Assembly: GCA_963704505.1 (NCBI GenBank)
Contig: OY969912.1
Span: forward strand, 1,178,001-1,242,000
Length of the DNA: 64,000 bases
Source: VRUE01 sp963704505
GTDB taxonomy: Bacteria; Actinomycetota; Thermoleophilia; Solirubrobacterales; 70-9
Direction of reading: 5' to 3'
Position numbers and translations under genes: made by a program. The notes below the pieces were generated by a model. It made no database searches, was not told the DNA's origin, and worked only from the letters and a program-made list of their open reading frames with translations. This document shows positions 17,791 through 25,608 of the stretch, piece after piece (position 1 is the stretch's first letter; every line of letters begins with the position of its first letter).

Positions 17791-18473
17791 GCGGCGCCCC
17801 CGAGCTCGAGATAGTCGCCAACGAGAGAGACGCCGCGCAGCGGGCCGCCGGGCTGATCGCCGCCGCCGGGCGCGAGGCGGTCGACGACCACGGATCCTTC
17901 GCCCTCGCCGTCAGCGGCGGGCGCACTCCCTGGGCGATGCTGGCGATTCTCAGCGACCTCGACCAGATGCCCTGGGCCGAGACCTCGCTCTTCCAGGTCG
18001 ACGAGCGGGTCGCCTCGCCGGGCAGCGAGGAGCGCAACCTGACCCACATCGTCCTCGGCCTGTCGATGGATAACCAGTCGGCGATCAAGCCGATGCCGGT
18101 GACCCAGCGCGATCTCGACGCAGCCGCACGCGAGTACGAAGAGGCGCTTCCCGAGCCCCTCGACCTGGTCCACCTCGGCCTCGGGCCCGACGGCCACACC
18201 GCGTCGCTCGTCCCAGACGACCCGGTCCTCGAGGTCACCGACCGCGGCGTCGCCCTGACCGAGTCCTCCTATCAGGGTCATCGTCGGATGACCCTCACCT
18301 ACCGGGCGCTGGCGGCGGCGAGGCGCATTCTCTGGCTGGTCACCGGCGCCGAAAAGCAGGAGGCGCTCGTCAAGCTGCTGGCCGGCGACGCCTCGGTCCC
18401 CGCCGGACGGGTCGAGAACGACGCGATGACCGTGGTCGCCGACGAGGCCGCCGCCGGCTCGTCCGATGGCTAG
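17787..18473 (+). CDS. pgl: 6-phosphogluconolactonase
   Basis: 228 residues of the DevB/SOL type. Motifs: FALAVSGGRTP, FQVDERVASPGSEERN, HLGLGPDGHTASL, and LWLVTGAEKQEAL. It hydrolyses the product of Zwf for Gnd. GTG start inside the gnd stop overlap and 8-nt overlap with the next gene, so gnd-pgl-enoyl-CoA hydratase are one operon. Confidence 0.95.
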
Positions 18474-19368
18474 GGACGGCTTCGAGACGATCCTTTACGG
18501 CGTCGCCGACGGTGTGGCGACGATCACCCTCAACCGCCCCGATTCCCTCAACACGATCGTCCCGCCGATGCCCGATGAGGTTCAGGCGGCGGTTGAGGAC
18601 GCGGTCGCCGACGCCGACGTGAAGGCGATCGTCGTGCGCGGCGCCGGCCGCTCGTTCTGCGCGGGCTATGACTTCGGCGACGGCTTCCACCACTGGGACG
18701 AGGCGCTGACCACGGACGGCGAGTGGGACCCCGGCAAGGACTTCGTCGCCGCCACCGCTCCCTCGCTGGCGCCGACCCAGAAGTTCATGTCGGTCTGGCG
18801 CTCGCCGAAGCCGGTGATCGCCCAGGTCCACGGCTGGTGCGTCGGCGGCGGCAGCGACTTCGCCCTCTGTGCCGACCTTGTGATCGCCAGCGAAGACGCG
18901 CGGATCGGCACTCCCTACTCGCGGATGTGGGGTGCCTACCTCTCGGGGATGTGGCTCTACCGGCTCGGCCTCACCAAGGCCAAGGAGTACGCGCTGACCG
19001 GCAGGCCGCTGTCCGGGGTGGAGGCGGCCGAGGTCGGGCTTATCAACCGCGCGGTCCCCTTCGAGCGGCTCGAGAGCGAGGTCGCCGAGACGGCGGCCAA
19101 GCTGGCGGCGATCCCGGCCTCGCAGCTGGCGGCGATGAAGCTGGTCGTCAACCACGCCTACGAGAACATGGGCCTGGCCTCGACCCAGACCCTGGGCCCG
19201 ATCCTCGACGGCCTGATGCGGAACACCCCCGACGCCAAGGAGTTCATCGAGCTCGCCGAGCGGGACGGGGTCGGCGCCGCGATTTCCCGGCGCGACGGCC
19301 CCTTCGGCGACTACAGCCAGGCCGGTCCCGACGAGAAGCCCAACCCGGAGAACGTGATCGAGCCCTAG
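18466..19368 (+). CDS. Enoyl-CoA hydratase/isomerase family protein
   Basis: 300 residues with the crotonase fold: VATITLNRPDSLNTI, an oxyanion-hole segment SFCAGYDFGDG, and KPVIAQVHGWCVGGGSDFALCADLVIAS. At the position of the second catalytic acid the sequence is MWGAYLSG, lacking an obvious Glu, so hydratase chemistry is uncertain; other crotonase reactions are possible. An insert of about 20 residues (FHHWDEALTTDGEWDPG) follows the oxyanion strand. It lies third in the gnd-pgl operon, an unexpected metabolic partner. Its stop shares CTAG with the convergent gene. Confidence 0.88.
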   Translation: MARDGFETILYGVADGVATITLNRPDSLNTIVPPMPDEVQAAVEDAVADADVKAIVVRGAGRSFCAGYDFGDGFHHWDEALTTDGEWDPGKDFVAATAPSLAPTQKFMSVWRSPKPVIAQVHGWCVGGGSDFALCADLVIASEDARIGTPYSRMWGAYLSGMWLYRLGLTKAKEYALTGRPLSGVEAAEVGLINRAVPFERLESEVAETAAKLAAIPASQLAAMKLVVNHAYENMGLASTQTLGPILDGLMRNTPDAKEFIELAERDGVGAAISRRDGPFGDYSQAGPDEKPNPENVIEP

Positions 19369-19934
19369 CGGGCCCTGAGCTCGGCCAGCCGGCGGACGCG
19401 GGGATCGTCCACCCCCACCATCCGCCCGAGCCACGCTTCGACCTCATCGACGTCCAGCGCGTCGGTCGCCACCATCATCTGCTCGATGTCGATCCAGTCC
19501 TTGGGCCGGTCGAACATGGCCTTGAATACGACGAGATGCTCCGGACCGACGAAGGGCAGCGTCGTGTCGGCGAATGGGAGCCGCCTCACCCGCCTCGGCA
19601 TCTCCTCGTGGATCTCCTCGTTGGTGAAGAAGACGTCGATCGGGTTCCGGCCCCACCAGACGCGGCACTGCCCGTCTCGCAGGAGAGCCGGTGAGTCGAG
19701 CTCCTCGGTGTCGACGCCGAGCGGCTCCAGCGCACCGATCACGTCCTTCCACCTCTCGGGCGGAACGAAGACGTTGAGGTCGATGTCGATCGTCGCCCGC
19801 GGCTCCGCGTAATAGGCGAGGGCCAGCGCTCCACCAATCGCGTGGGGGACCTTCGCGCCTCGCAGCGCCTCGTGGACCGCGACGACCTTGTCGGGCAGCG
19901 ACGGCTGACCACCGCCGGTGGCGCTGCCGCTCAT
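19365..19934 (-). CDS. Nucleotidyltransferase-fold protein, AbiEii/MNT toxin-like
   Basis: 189 residues. The nucleotidyltransferase core is recognisable: AIGGALALAYYAEPRATIDIDLNVF, with Gly34-Gly35 and the acidic pair Asp50 and Asp52, then a strand pair ending NPIDVFFTN with a further acidic residue. C-terminal segment GPEHLVVFKAMFDRPKDWIDIEQM matches the AbiEii/DUF6036 style. Such proteins are toxins that modify tRNA or antitoxins in two-gene systems. The start overlaps the upstream partner by 4 nt (ATGA). Toxin activity is inference. Confidence 0.75.
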   Translation of the reverse strand: MSGSATGGGQPSLPDKVVAVHEALRGAKVPHAIGGALALAYYAEPRATIDIDLNVFVPPERWKDVIGALEPLGVDTEELDSPALLRDGQCRVWWGRNPIDVFFTNEEIHEEMPRRVRRLPFADTTLPFVGPEHLVVFKAMFDRPKDWIDIEQMMVATDALDVDEVEAWLGRMVGVDDPRVRRLAELRAR

Positions 19935-20419
19935 CGGCCGCCGGAGGGGAGTGGGGGGTACTCGAGCGGCTTGCTTTCCCGCCGCCCGTCGGGCAGCGCG
20001 TCGGCAAGGAGGAGCAGATCGACGAGCGCCCGCCCCCGCTCCGCCGGCGTCGCCGACATCCATTCCGCGACCGAGTGCGAGGCGTCGCCCGCGGAGCGTG
20101 GTTTCGCGTCATCCGCCAGGAGGTCGACGAGCATTCGGCGCAGGCCGGGGTCGGGCCGGCCGCCCTTTCCCAGCTCGGAGATCAGCTCCCGGGCGGCCCG
20201 GTCGATCGCCCTGGGCGCCACGCTCGCCCCGGCCCGCCTGGCGGCGTCGCGCAGCGCCTCGGTGGCCACCGGTTTGGCGGCCTTCGCGCGAGCCTTTTCG
20301 ATGACCTCGTCGCTGAGCTCCCGGAAGGTGGCGAGCGTGCGGCTGCGGGGGCCCCTGGGGGTGCTTCGGGACTCGCGAACCTCGAACTCGCCGCGCTTGG
20401 TCGCCACCACGAAGGCCAT
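19931..20419 (-). CDS. Partner protein (candidate antitoxin) of the nucleotidyltransferase
   Basis: 162 residues, soluble and rich in Arg/Ala/Glu helices. N-terminus AFVVATKRGEFEVRESRSTP is a compact strand pair followed by RSRTLATFRELSDEVIEKARAKA. No domain recognised with certainty; proteins with this N-terminus are, to my knowledge, found next to AbiEii-type nucleotidyltransferases. It is the first gene of the pair, as antitoxins usually are, and its promoter contains a palindrome overlapping the -10 box and the start codon, consistent with self-repression. Confidence 0.65.
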   Translation of the reverse strand: MAFVVATKRGEFEVRESRSTPRGPRSRTLATFRELSDEVIEKARAKAAKPVATEALRDAARRAGASVAPRAIDRAARELISELGKGGRPDPGLRRMLVDLLADDAKPRSAGDASHSVAEWMSATPAERGRALVDLLLLADALPDGRRESKPLEYPPLPSGGR

Positions 20420-20440
20420 AGTGGGTAAATTGTACCACTA
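20419..20440 (-). promoter_or_regulatory. Palindromic operator with embedded -10 box of the two-gene system
   Basis: TAGTGG, 10 bp, CCACTA forms a perfect inverted repeat that begins at the first base of the start codon. Inside it, TACAAT (20434-20429 on the minus strand) lies 9 nt before the ATG. A dimeric regulator bound here would occlude both promoter and start, and the mRNA would be nearly leaderless. Confidence 0.65.
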
Positions 20441-20477
20441 GCGATCCGGAGGCCGTCATAGGCGTTAGGGTCTGCCG

Positions 20478-20759
20478 ATGGAGATGCTCGAGGGGCTCGA
20501 CGACCGCGCGCTGGCGCTCGACGGCGCAAACCTGCAGATCATGCGCTGGGGTGCCGAGCAGGAGCGGATCCCGCTGGTCAGCCTCGAGCCCTCCAAGCTG
20601 GCCCGGGACGACAAGAAGAAGATGTTCGGCGCGAACGAGGAGCGCTACCGGCTCGGCTTCGGCGCGTTGGTCACCAACATCTGGGTTCCGGCCGAGAAGC
20701 AGGCCGAGGCCGAGGCGTTCGCGGCCGCGGTCGACGCGGCGCGCGAAGCTCAGGCCTGA
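20478..20759 (+). CDS. Small conserved-looking protein (93 aa), unknown function
   Basis: A soluble acidic/basic protein: DDRALALDGANLQIMRWGAEQERIPL suggests short beta strands resembling a PH-like/DUF4429 core, followed by a basic stretch (LARDDKKKMFGANEERYRLGF) and an Ala/Glu-rich C-terminal helix. No function can be given. TAGGGT lies exactly 6 nt before the ATG and no ribosome site is present, supporting a leaderless start. It faces the two-gene toxin-like pair divergently and converges on the secreted protein with a 1-bp gap. Confidence 0.6.
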   Translation: MEMLEGLDDRALALDGANLQIMRWGAEQERIPLVSLEPSKLARDDKKKMFGANEERYRLGFGALVTNIWVPAEKQAEAEAFAAAVDAAREAQA

Positions 20760-20760
20760 G

Positions 20761-21279
20761 TCAGGGGCTCCAGGTCGCCGTGAACGACTGGCTGCCGGTC
20801 GAGCAGGTCGAGCCGAAGACGTTGGACGTCACCTCGTAGGTCCCCTTCATCGTCTTCAACGAGGTGAAGGACCCGGAGATCGTGTAGCCGCTGCCGTCGG
20901 GCTCGACCTCCGAGCCGGAGAACGATTTGGCCTTGACGAAGCCGGTCGCCGCCACGGAGATCGGCTCTTCCTTGCCGTCGGTGCAGTGAACCATGATCTG
21001 GTAGGCCGACTGCGAGAGCTGCACGGCGATCTGGCCGGCGTGTTCGCCGGAGGAGAGTTTCGAGACCAGCACGCCGATCGAGCCGAAACCGTCCTTGCCG
21101 CCGTAGCTGCCGAAGGCGAAGAGGACCTTTTTCGGTTTTTTCTGTTTGCCCTTGCAGACGGTTTTGTGCGCTTTCGATTTGCAGTGGGTCGAGGCGGCGT
21201 CGGCGCCGAGCGCCGAGAAGGCGAAGGCGCCGAGCGCGGCGGTGGCGAGCAGGATCCCGACCCCGTGAAGGCGCGGCAT
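20761..21279 (-). CDS. Secreted protein (172 aa), unknown function
   Basis: The start was set at the ATG giving a signal peptide (PRLHGVGILLATAALGAFAFSALGADA). The mature part begins with a Lys/Cys-rich stretch (HCKSKAHKTVCKGKQKKPKK) and then a strand-rich domain ending GTYEVTSNVFGSTCSTGSQSFTATW with two Cys likely disulfide-bonded. No family recognised. It starts 2 bp after the FAD oxidase stop and is probably co-expressed with it. Confidence 0.7.
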   Translation of the reverse strand: MPRLHGVGILLATAALGAFAFSALGADAASTHCKSKAHKTVCKGKQKKPKKVLFAFGSYGGKDGFGSIGVLVSKLSSGEHAGQIAVQLSQSAYQIMVHCTDGKEEPISVAATGFVKAKSFSGSEVEPDGSGYTISGSFTSLKTMKGTYEVTSNVFGSTCSTGSQSFTATWSP

Positions 21280-21281
21280 GG

Positions 21282-22646
21282 TCAGGCGACCTCGAGTGAG
21301 ATGGCGTGGTTGGCGACTATGCGGCCGTCGGGGTCCCACTTCGCCTTGACCTCGCGCAGCCGGTCACAGACATCGGCGGGCAGGATCGCGTCGACGTCGC
21401 AGGGCGCCTCGACGAAGTTGAAGTAACCGCCCTCGGACCCGTAGGGCTTCATCGTCTCGCCGATCTTGTCGAGGTAGCCGGGGATCGCCGCTCCCAGCTC
21501 GGGCGTCATCGGCATGCCGACGCTGTAGAGCACCCAGCCGGCGTCGAGGTGGGAGAGGGCGCCGGAATTCTCAGCCGGACGGTTGAAGGCACCGCCGAGC
21601 TGGCGAAGCTCTGAGAGCAGGAGGGGGGAGCCCGAGTCCGGGCCCGCAAGGCCGACGAAGGCGTCGATCGCCTCGTCGCTGAGCTCGCCGACCAGGCCGC
21701 CTTCGCCGATTCCGGGAACCGGCTGCTCCGGATCCATATGGATGCGCGAAAGGCCGGCGGCCGGCATCCAGGCGAAGGTGTCGAGGATCGTCTCGCCGAT
21801 CTCACGGAGCGGGGCGAAGGCGGCTTCACCCTCCTCCTGGGTTCCGATGCAGGCACCGTCGATGGTCAGCAGCGGCACGCCGCGGATCGGCTCGGGCACG
21901 TCGGGGATCGGCGGCGGGGTGACGAAGCGGATAACCGAGGAGACCTCGTCGGGCTGGGAGGCGGCCCAGTCGCGGTAGGTACGGACGGCGTCGGCCCCCA
22001 CCGCGGCCGGGAAGGCCAGCGCACCGGCGTAGACCTCGGCGATCGGCAGCAGGTGGACGTGGAGGGCGGTGACGATCGCGTAGCCGCCACCGCCGCCGCG
22101 CAGCGCCCAGAAGAGATCGGGCTCATTCTCGGCGTCGACGGCCCGCGCCTCGCCGTCGGCGGTGACGACCTCGACCGCCTCCACCCGGTTGCAGGCAAAG
22201 CCATGCTTGCGGCCGAGCCAGCTGAGGCCGCCGCCAAGCGTGTATCCGATGACGCCGACGTCGGGAGAGGAGCCGGGCAGCGAGCAGAGCCCGTGGGAGC
22301 CGGTCGCCTCGCCCAGCTCGAGTGAGAGGACACCGGCCTCGACCCGGGCGGTCTGGGCGTCGGCGTCGACCTCGATGCCGCGCATGCCCACGGTCTTGAT
22401 CAGGATCGTGTCGTCGAGGTCGGGCAGGCCGGCGGCACCGTGGCCGGTGCCCTGGCCGGTGACGCGCAGGTCGTTGGCGGCGGCGAAGGAGACGGTCTTG
22501 GCAACGTCCTCGGCGCTCTCGACCAGGGCGACCGCGGCGGGCTGCTGGTCCTTGGCGAGGTTCCAGGCGAGGCGGACCTGGTCCCAATCCGCGTCTGCCG
22601 GCGTCGCGATCCGGCCGTCGATCTTCAACTCGGTCAAGTCGCTCAC
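21282..22646 (-). CDS. FAD-linked oxidase, BBE/PCMH type
   Basis: 454 residues. FAD-binding PCMH domain: DVAKTVSFAAANDLRVTGQGTGHGAAG (the GHG corresponds to the position that often holds a covalently bound His), VEAGVLSLELGEATGSHGLCSLPGSSPDVGVIGYTLGGGLSW, and a GGGGGYAIVTALHVHL strand. The BBE C-terminal domain follows (YFNFVEAP, then DRLREVKAKWDPDGRI). The enzyme would oxidise an alcohol, sugar or phenolic substrate with O2. GTG start preceded by AGGAGG 6 nt upstream, one of the few genes here with a strong ribosome site; rpiA ends 10 bp before. Confidence 0.9.
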   Translation of the reverse strand: MSDLTELKIDGRIATPADADWDQVRLAWNLAKDQQPAAVALVESAEDVAKTVSFAAANDLRVTGQGTGHGAAGLPDLDDTILIKTVGMRGIEVDADAQTARVEAGVLSLELGEATGSHGLCSLPGSSPDVGVIGYTLGGGLSWLGRKHGFACNRVEAVEVVTADGEARAVDAENEPDLFWALRGGGGGYAIVTALHVHLLPIAEVYAGALAFPAAVGADAVRTYRDWAASQPDEVSSVIRFVTPPPIPDVPEPIRGVPLLTIDGACIGTQEEGEAAFAPLREIGETILDTFAWMPAAGLSRIHMDPEQPVPGIGEGGLVGELSDEAIDAFVGLAGPDSGSPLLLSELRQLGGAFNRPAENSGALSHLDAGWVLYSVGMPMTPELGAAIPGYLDKIGETMKPYGSEGGYFNFVEAPCDVDAILPADVCDRLREVKAKWDPDGRIVANHAISLEVA

Positions 22647-22656
22647 AGAGTTCCTC

Positions 22657-23319
22657 CTAGGGTCGGCTCAAGTTGATCCGATCGACGGCGCTGCCGCGCC
22701 CGACCAGGACCTCGCTGACCATATCCGGCGGAAAGAGGCCGTGGGCGGCGACGCCGGGGTCGGCCTCGAGCCGGGCGGCGAGGTCCGCCGGGTCGGCCGA
22801 GATCGCGCCGCGATAGTCGGCGATCACGCCGTCGTCGGGGCTGCGCGGCGTCGACTCGCGCACCGACACGTCGTCGCCGAGGCGGGTGAGGGTCGAGCTG
22901 AGGCCGAAGGCGAAGAGCTCCAGCGGGACCGGCCAGGTGAACCGCTCGACCGGCTTGCTCGAGTCGGCGATGACGACGAAGCGCTCGGCTGCCGCGGCGA
23001 CGATCTTCTCCCGCAGGTGGGCGCCCCCGCCCCCCTTGATCAGCCAGCCGTCGGGAGTCACCTCGTCGGCGCCGTCGATTGCGATGTCGAGTCGCTCGAG
23101 CTCGTTGAACTCCTCGACCGGGATGCCGAGCCCGCGAGCCTGGTCCTCGGTGGCGACCGATGTTGCGACGCAGCGGATCCCCCTGACGCCCCGGGCGGCG
23201 AGCGCAGGCAGCAGGTGGGCGACCGTCGAGCCGGTTCCGAGCCCGATGGTCATCCCGTCCTCGACCAGCTCGGCGGCAGCTTCGGCCGCGATCCGCTTCT
23301 CCGCGTCGGCGTCGCTCAC
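22657..23319 (-). CDS. rpiA: Ribose-5-phosphate isomerase A
   Basis: 220 residues, interconverting ribose-5-phosphate and ribulose-5-phosphate. Motifs: GLGTGSTVAHLLPAL phosphate loop, DIAIDGADEVTPDGWLIKGGGGAHLREKIVA with the catalytic Asp/Lys residues, IADSSKPV, and a C-terminal GLFPPDMVSEVLVG. GTG start chosen because it opens the family's N-terminal helix; a longer upstream frame is antisense to the FHA gene. Completes the pentose phosphate set in this window. Confidence 0.95.
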   Translation of the reverse strand: MSDADAEKRIAAEAAAELVEDGMTIGLGTGSTVAHLLPALAARGVRGIRCVATSVATEDQARGLGIPVEEFNELERLDIAIDGADEVTPDGWLIKGGGGAHLREKIVAAAAERFVVIADSSKPVERFTWPVPLELFAFGLSSTLTRLGDDVSVRESTPRSPDDGVIADYRGAISADPADLAARLEADPGVAAHGLFPPDMVSEVLVGRGSAVDRINLSRP

Positions 23320-23346
23320 TGCCGGGACTCTATGCTCGGGCGCCAG

Positions 23347-23934
23347 ATGGACGCACGGATCTGGCTCAGCGGCAAGGAGGGCGAGCCTCGCTCGGTTGCG
23401 ATCGCCGGCGAGCGGACCGTGGTCGGCCGCGACCCCGACGCGGACATCCACATCGAGGATGAGTCGGTCTCCTGGAATCACCTCGAGATCGGCGAGCGGG
23501 GTGGCGTCCTGATGGCGACCGACCTCGACAGCCGCAACGGGACCACCCTTAACGGCGAGCCGCTCGACCGCCCTCGGCGGCTGCGCGACGGCGACACGCT
23601 GATCGTCGGCGGGCACCGCCTTGAACTCTCCGATCCGCTTCCCGGCCGGGCCGGTGCGACGGTGGCCTCGAGCGAGCCGAGCGTCGCGCTCAGCGATGAG
23701 GAGCGGGCGACCGCGGCCGCCCTGGTCGCCCCGTACCGCACCGAGGGCGCTTTCGCCGGTCGGCCGGCAACCCGAGCCGAGATCGCCGAGGCGCTGCACG
23801 TCAGCGAGCGCACGGCCCAGCGCCGCCTCGATGCGCTCGCCGTGAAACTCAACGTTCCCGGCGAGTCCGGCCGCGAGCGGCCGCGCCTCGTCGCCGCCCG
23901 CGTGATCGAGCTCGGTCTCGACCGCCGCCGCTGA
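23347..23934 (+). CDS. FHA-domain protein with C-terminal helix-turn-helix
   Basis: 195 residues. Residues about 5-95 are an FHA phosphothreonine-recognition domain: TVVGRDPDADIHIEDESVSW, then NHLEI and DLDSRNGTTLNGEPL with the conserved Gly-Arg, Ser-x-x-His-like and Asn-Gly residues (the usual SRxH reads SWNH). The C-terminal half contains RAEIAEALHVSERTAQRRLDAL, a clear helix-turn-helix. It could couple Ser/Thr kinase signalling (a kinase is encoded 2 kb away) to DNA binding. An ATG 15 nt upstream is the alternative start; TATGCT 10 nt before this ATG favours the shorter form. Confidence 0.82.
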   Translation: MDARIWLSGKEGEPRSVAIAGERTVVGRDPDADIHIEDESVSWNHLEIGERGGVLMATDLDSRNGTTLNGEPLDRPRRLRDGDTLIVGGHRLELSDPLPGRAGATVASSEPSVALSDEERATAAALVAPYRTEGAFAGRPATRAEIAEALHVSERTAQRRLDALAVKLNVPGESGRERPRLVAARVIELGLDRRR

Positions 23935-24346
23935 GAAGCGGCTCGACCGGCACTCGGATCCTGCGGGACGGAGAGGGCGGGCCGTCCCCCGTCTTCTGAC
24001 GGGAACGTTCTGACCAAACTCCGGCCCGCCCCACTGATTGGGAGCTCCGACCAACCCCGGCCCCGCCCCACACATGGGAGAGTTCTGACCAACATTGACC
24101 ACCTATACGGGGCTCAATGTTGGTCAGGTTCTCTGCACTGGTTGGGATCGCGGGCGGGGACTCGGAGAGGACCGGCGGCCTGATGACCCTCCACGCCGGC
24201 GGGTCCTGGGGGGACCCGCGGGCGTGGCGCACTGTCTCGTGGCCCGGGGGGGACAGGGCTGTCCCGGTCCGGGGCGCCGCTGTCGTTTGCGGGACCGCCC
24301 CTGCGCCTGACCATCGGTGGACAAAGCAACCAGGGAAGGAAACGCA
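23935..24346. other. Structured intergenic region with direct and inverted repeats
   Basis: No gene is visible in 412 bp. Three imperfect direct units with GACCAA spaced 37-38 bp (at about 24011, 24048 and 24086), each followed by CCGGCCC-GCCCCAC and TGGGAG-like sequence in the first two, precede a perfect 14-bp inverted repeat. A second hairpin (24191-24227: CCACGCC-G-GCGGGTCC, 5-nt loop, matching arm; one mismatch) and a third (GGGACA/TGTCCC, 24250-24265) follow. It could be the leader and operator of the TolB-like gene or a small RNA. Confidence 0.6.
24085..24127. repeat. Perfect 14-bp inverted repeat
   Basis: CTGACCAACATTGA at 24085-24098 and its exact complement at 24114-24127, 15 bp apart. 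The GACCAAC core is shared with the direct units to the left, so this may be a regulator binding array or the stem of an RNA hairpin. Confidence 0.7.
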
Positions 24347-25507
24347 ATGTCCAACCGAATCAACATCGACCGAATCAACCCGATCAAGGCCGTTCTCATC
24401 GCGGCTCTGCTCATCGCGGCGCTTGTCGCGCTTGTCGCACCGAACGCGATGGCCGCCGGCCACGGGGGCGCCGTCGTGTTCTCCCGCGTGCAGACGAAAA
24501 CCGAAAAAACCGTAGTCAAAGACGCCGAAGGCAATCCCAAAAAAGACGCCGACGGAAAAGTTGAACAGACCGAAAAAACGACCATCGAAGGCGGCCTCTT
24601 CGCCGTCCGTGAAGGCCATCTCAACCAGCTCACCGAAGACCCGACCGACACCGAACCGGCGTTCTCGCCGGACGGCCGCTCGATCGCCTTCGTCCGCTCG
24701 GGCGACGTCTTCTCGGTTCGCGCCGACGGCTCAGGTCTGAGGCGGCTGACCTCGGGCACGGAGCTCGACTCCGCTCCGATTGTCGCCCCCGACGGCAAAT
24801 CCGTCGTCTTCGAGCGGCGCGGCTCGGCGAGCGCTCCGGCCGACCTCTACTCGGCGCCGGTTCTCGGCGGCGCGGCGAAGCAGCTGACCAGCGACGCGTT
24901 CGACGACCACGAAGCGTCGTTCTCACCCGACGGGCGCCTGATCGTCTTCGTCGAGAGCGGCGGGGCCTCGGATGACCTCTACTCGATGCGGCAGAGCGGG
25001 GCCCAGCAGGCCCGACTCACCCGCACCGGGCGGATCGACGAGTTCAACCCGCGCTATTTCGCCGGCGGCGTCGTCTTCAGCCGCGGTGACGCAAGCGACG
25101 GCCCGAGCGCCTACGCGGACGTCTACACGGCCCTCCGCAACGGTCGCAAGGTGAGGCCGCTGGTCGCCGGGTCGGGCTCGGCCTACGTCGAGGATGTCTC
25201 GCCGGACGGCCACACGGTCGTCTTCCGCAGGGACCAGGGCCTCTGGGTCAAGCGGATCGGCCCGGGGCGCGCCCGCAAGATCAGCGACCTGCCCGACGGC
25301 TCTGAGACCAACGCGGTCTTCGCCTCCGACGGCAAGAAGGTCGCCGCCTTCACCGAGGTCGAGGGCCGCGAGGAGCTCTCCTCGATCGATGTCGCCTCCG
25401 GCCGCTCGGACGAGCTCGCCGAAGGGTTCGAACCGACCGGCACCTCGGCGGAAACCGGCACGGTCAGCACGATCGGGCCCGTGATCACCTGGCAGCCCAC
25501 CAGTTAG
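24347..25507 (+). CDS. Secreted TolB-like (PD40/WD40) beta-propeller protein
   Basis: 386 residues with a signal sequence (PIKAVLIAALLIAALVALVAPNAMA) and a propeller built from PD40 blades: EPAFSPDGRSIAFVRSGD, APIVAPDGKSVVFERRG, EASFSPDGRLIVFVESG, EDVSPDGHTVVFRRDQG, NAVFASDGKKVAAFTEV. A Lys/Glu-rich strip near residues 45-75 (VQTKTEKTVVKDAEGNPKKD) separates the signal from the blades. No Pal-binding N-terminal TolB domain, so a scaffold or sensor role is more likely than TolB proper. ATG follows GGAAGGAAA at good spacing; an upstream in-frame GTG was not used. Confidence 0.85.
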   Translation: MSNRINIDRINPIKAVLIAALLIAALVALVAPNAMAAGHGGAVVFSRVQTKTEKTVVKDAEGNPKKDADGKVEQTEKTTIEGGLFAVREGHLNQLTEDPTDTEPAFSPDGRSIAFVRSGDVFSVRADGSGLRRLTSGTELDSAPIVAPDGKSVVFERRGSASAPADLYSAPVLGGAAKQLTSDAFDDHEASFSPDGRLIVFVESGGASDDLYSMRQSGAQQARLTRTGRIDEFNPRYFAGGVVFSRGDASDGPSAYADVYTALRNGRKVRPLVAGSGSAYVEDVSPDGHTVVFRRDQGLWVKRIGPGRARKISDLPDGSETNAVFASDGKKVAAFTEVEGREELSSIDVASGRSDELAEGFEPTGTSAETGTVSTIGPVITWQPTS

Positions 25508-25525
25508 GGGCCGCCGCATCAGAAG

Positions 25526-25559
25526 GGGGGCCCTCCTCGAGGCGGAGGGCCCCCTTTTT
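25526..25559 (+). terminator. Strong rho-independent terminator
   Basis: GGGGGCCCTCC, 7-nt loop, GGAGGGCCCCC and TTTTT: an 11-bp GC stem followed by a T-run, 18 bp after the TolB-like stop. It isolates the kinase gene transcriptionally. Confidence 0.9.
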
Positions 25560-25596
25560 GGTGGGGAGGGAGGGCGCCGCCGCCCGCCCGCGACGG

Positions 25597-25602
25597 TATA
25601 AC
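25597..25602 (+). promoter_or_regulatory. -10 box of a leaderless promoter (kinase)
   Basis: TATAAC ends 6 nt before the GTG start of the kinase; no ribosome site is present. Transcription would begin at or next to the start codon. Confidence 0.6.
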
Positions 25603-25608
25603 CGCGGC

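Noticed and set aside
20551..21426. A 291-codon plus-strand frame over the small hypothetical and secreted-protein genes
   Set aside because: It mirrors the minus-strand secreted protein and FAD oxidase; no protein-like features.
23981..24130. CRISPR array
   Set aside because: Only two to three imperfect units of 37-38 bp with no conserved spacer/repeat structure and no cas genes nearby.
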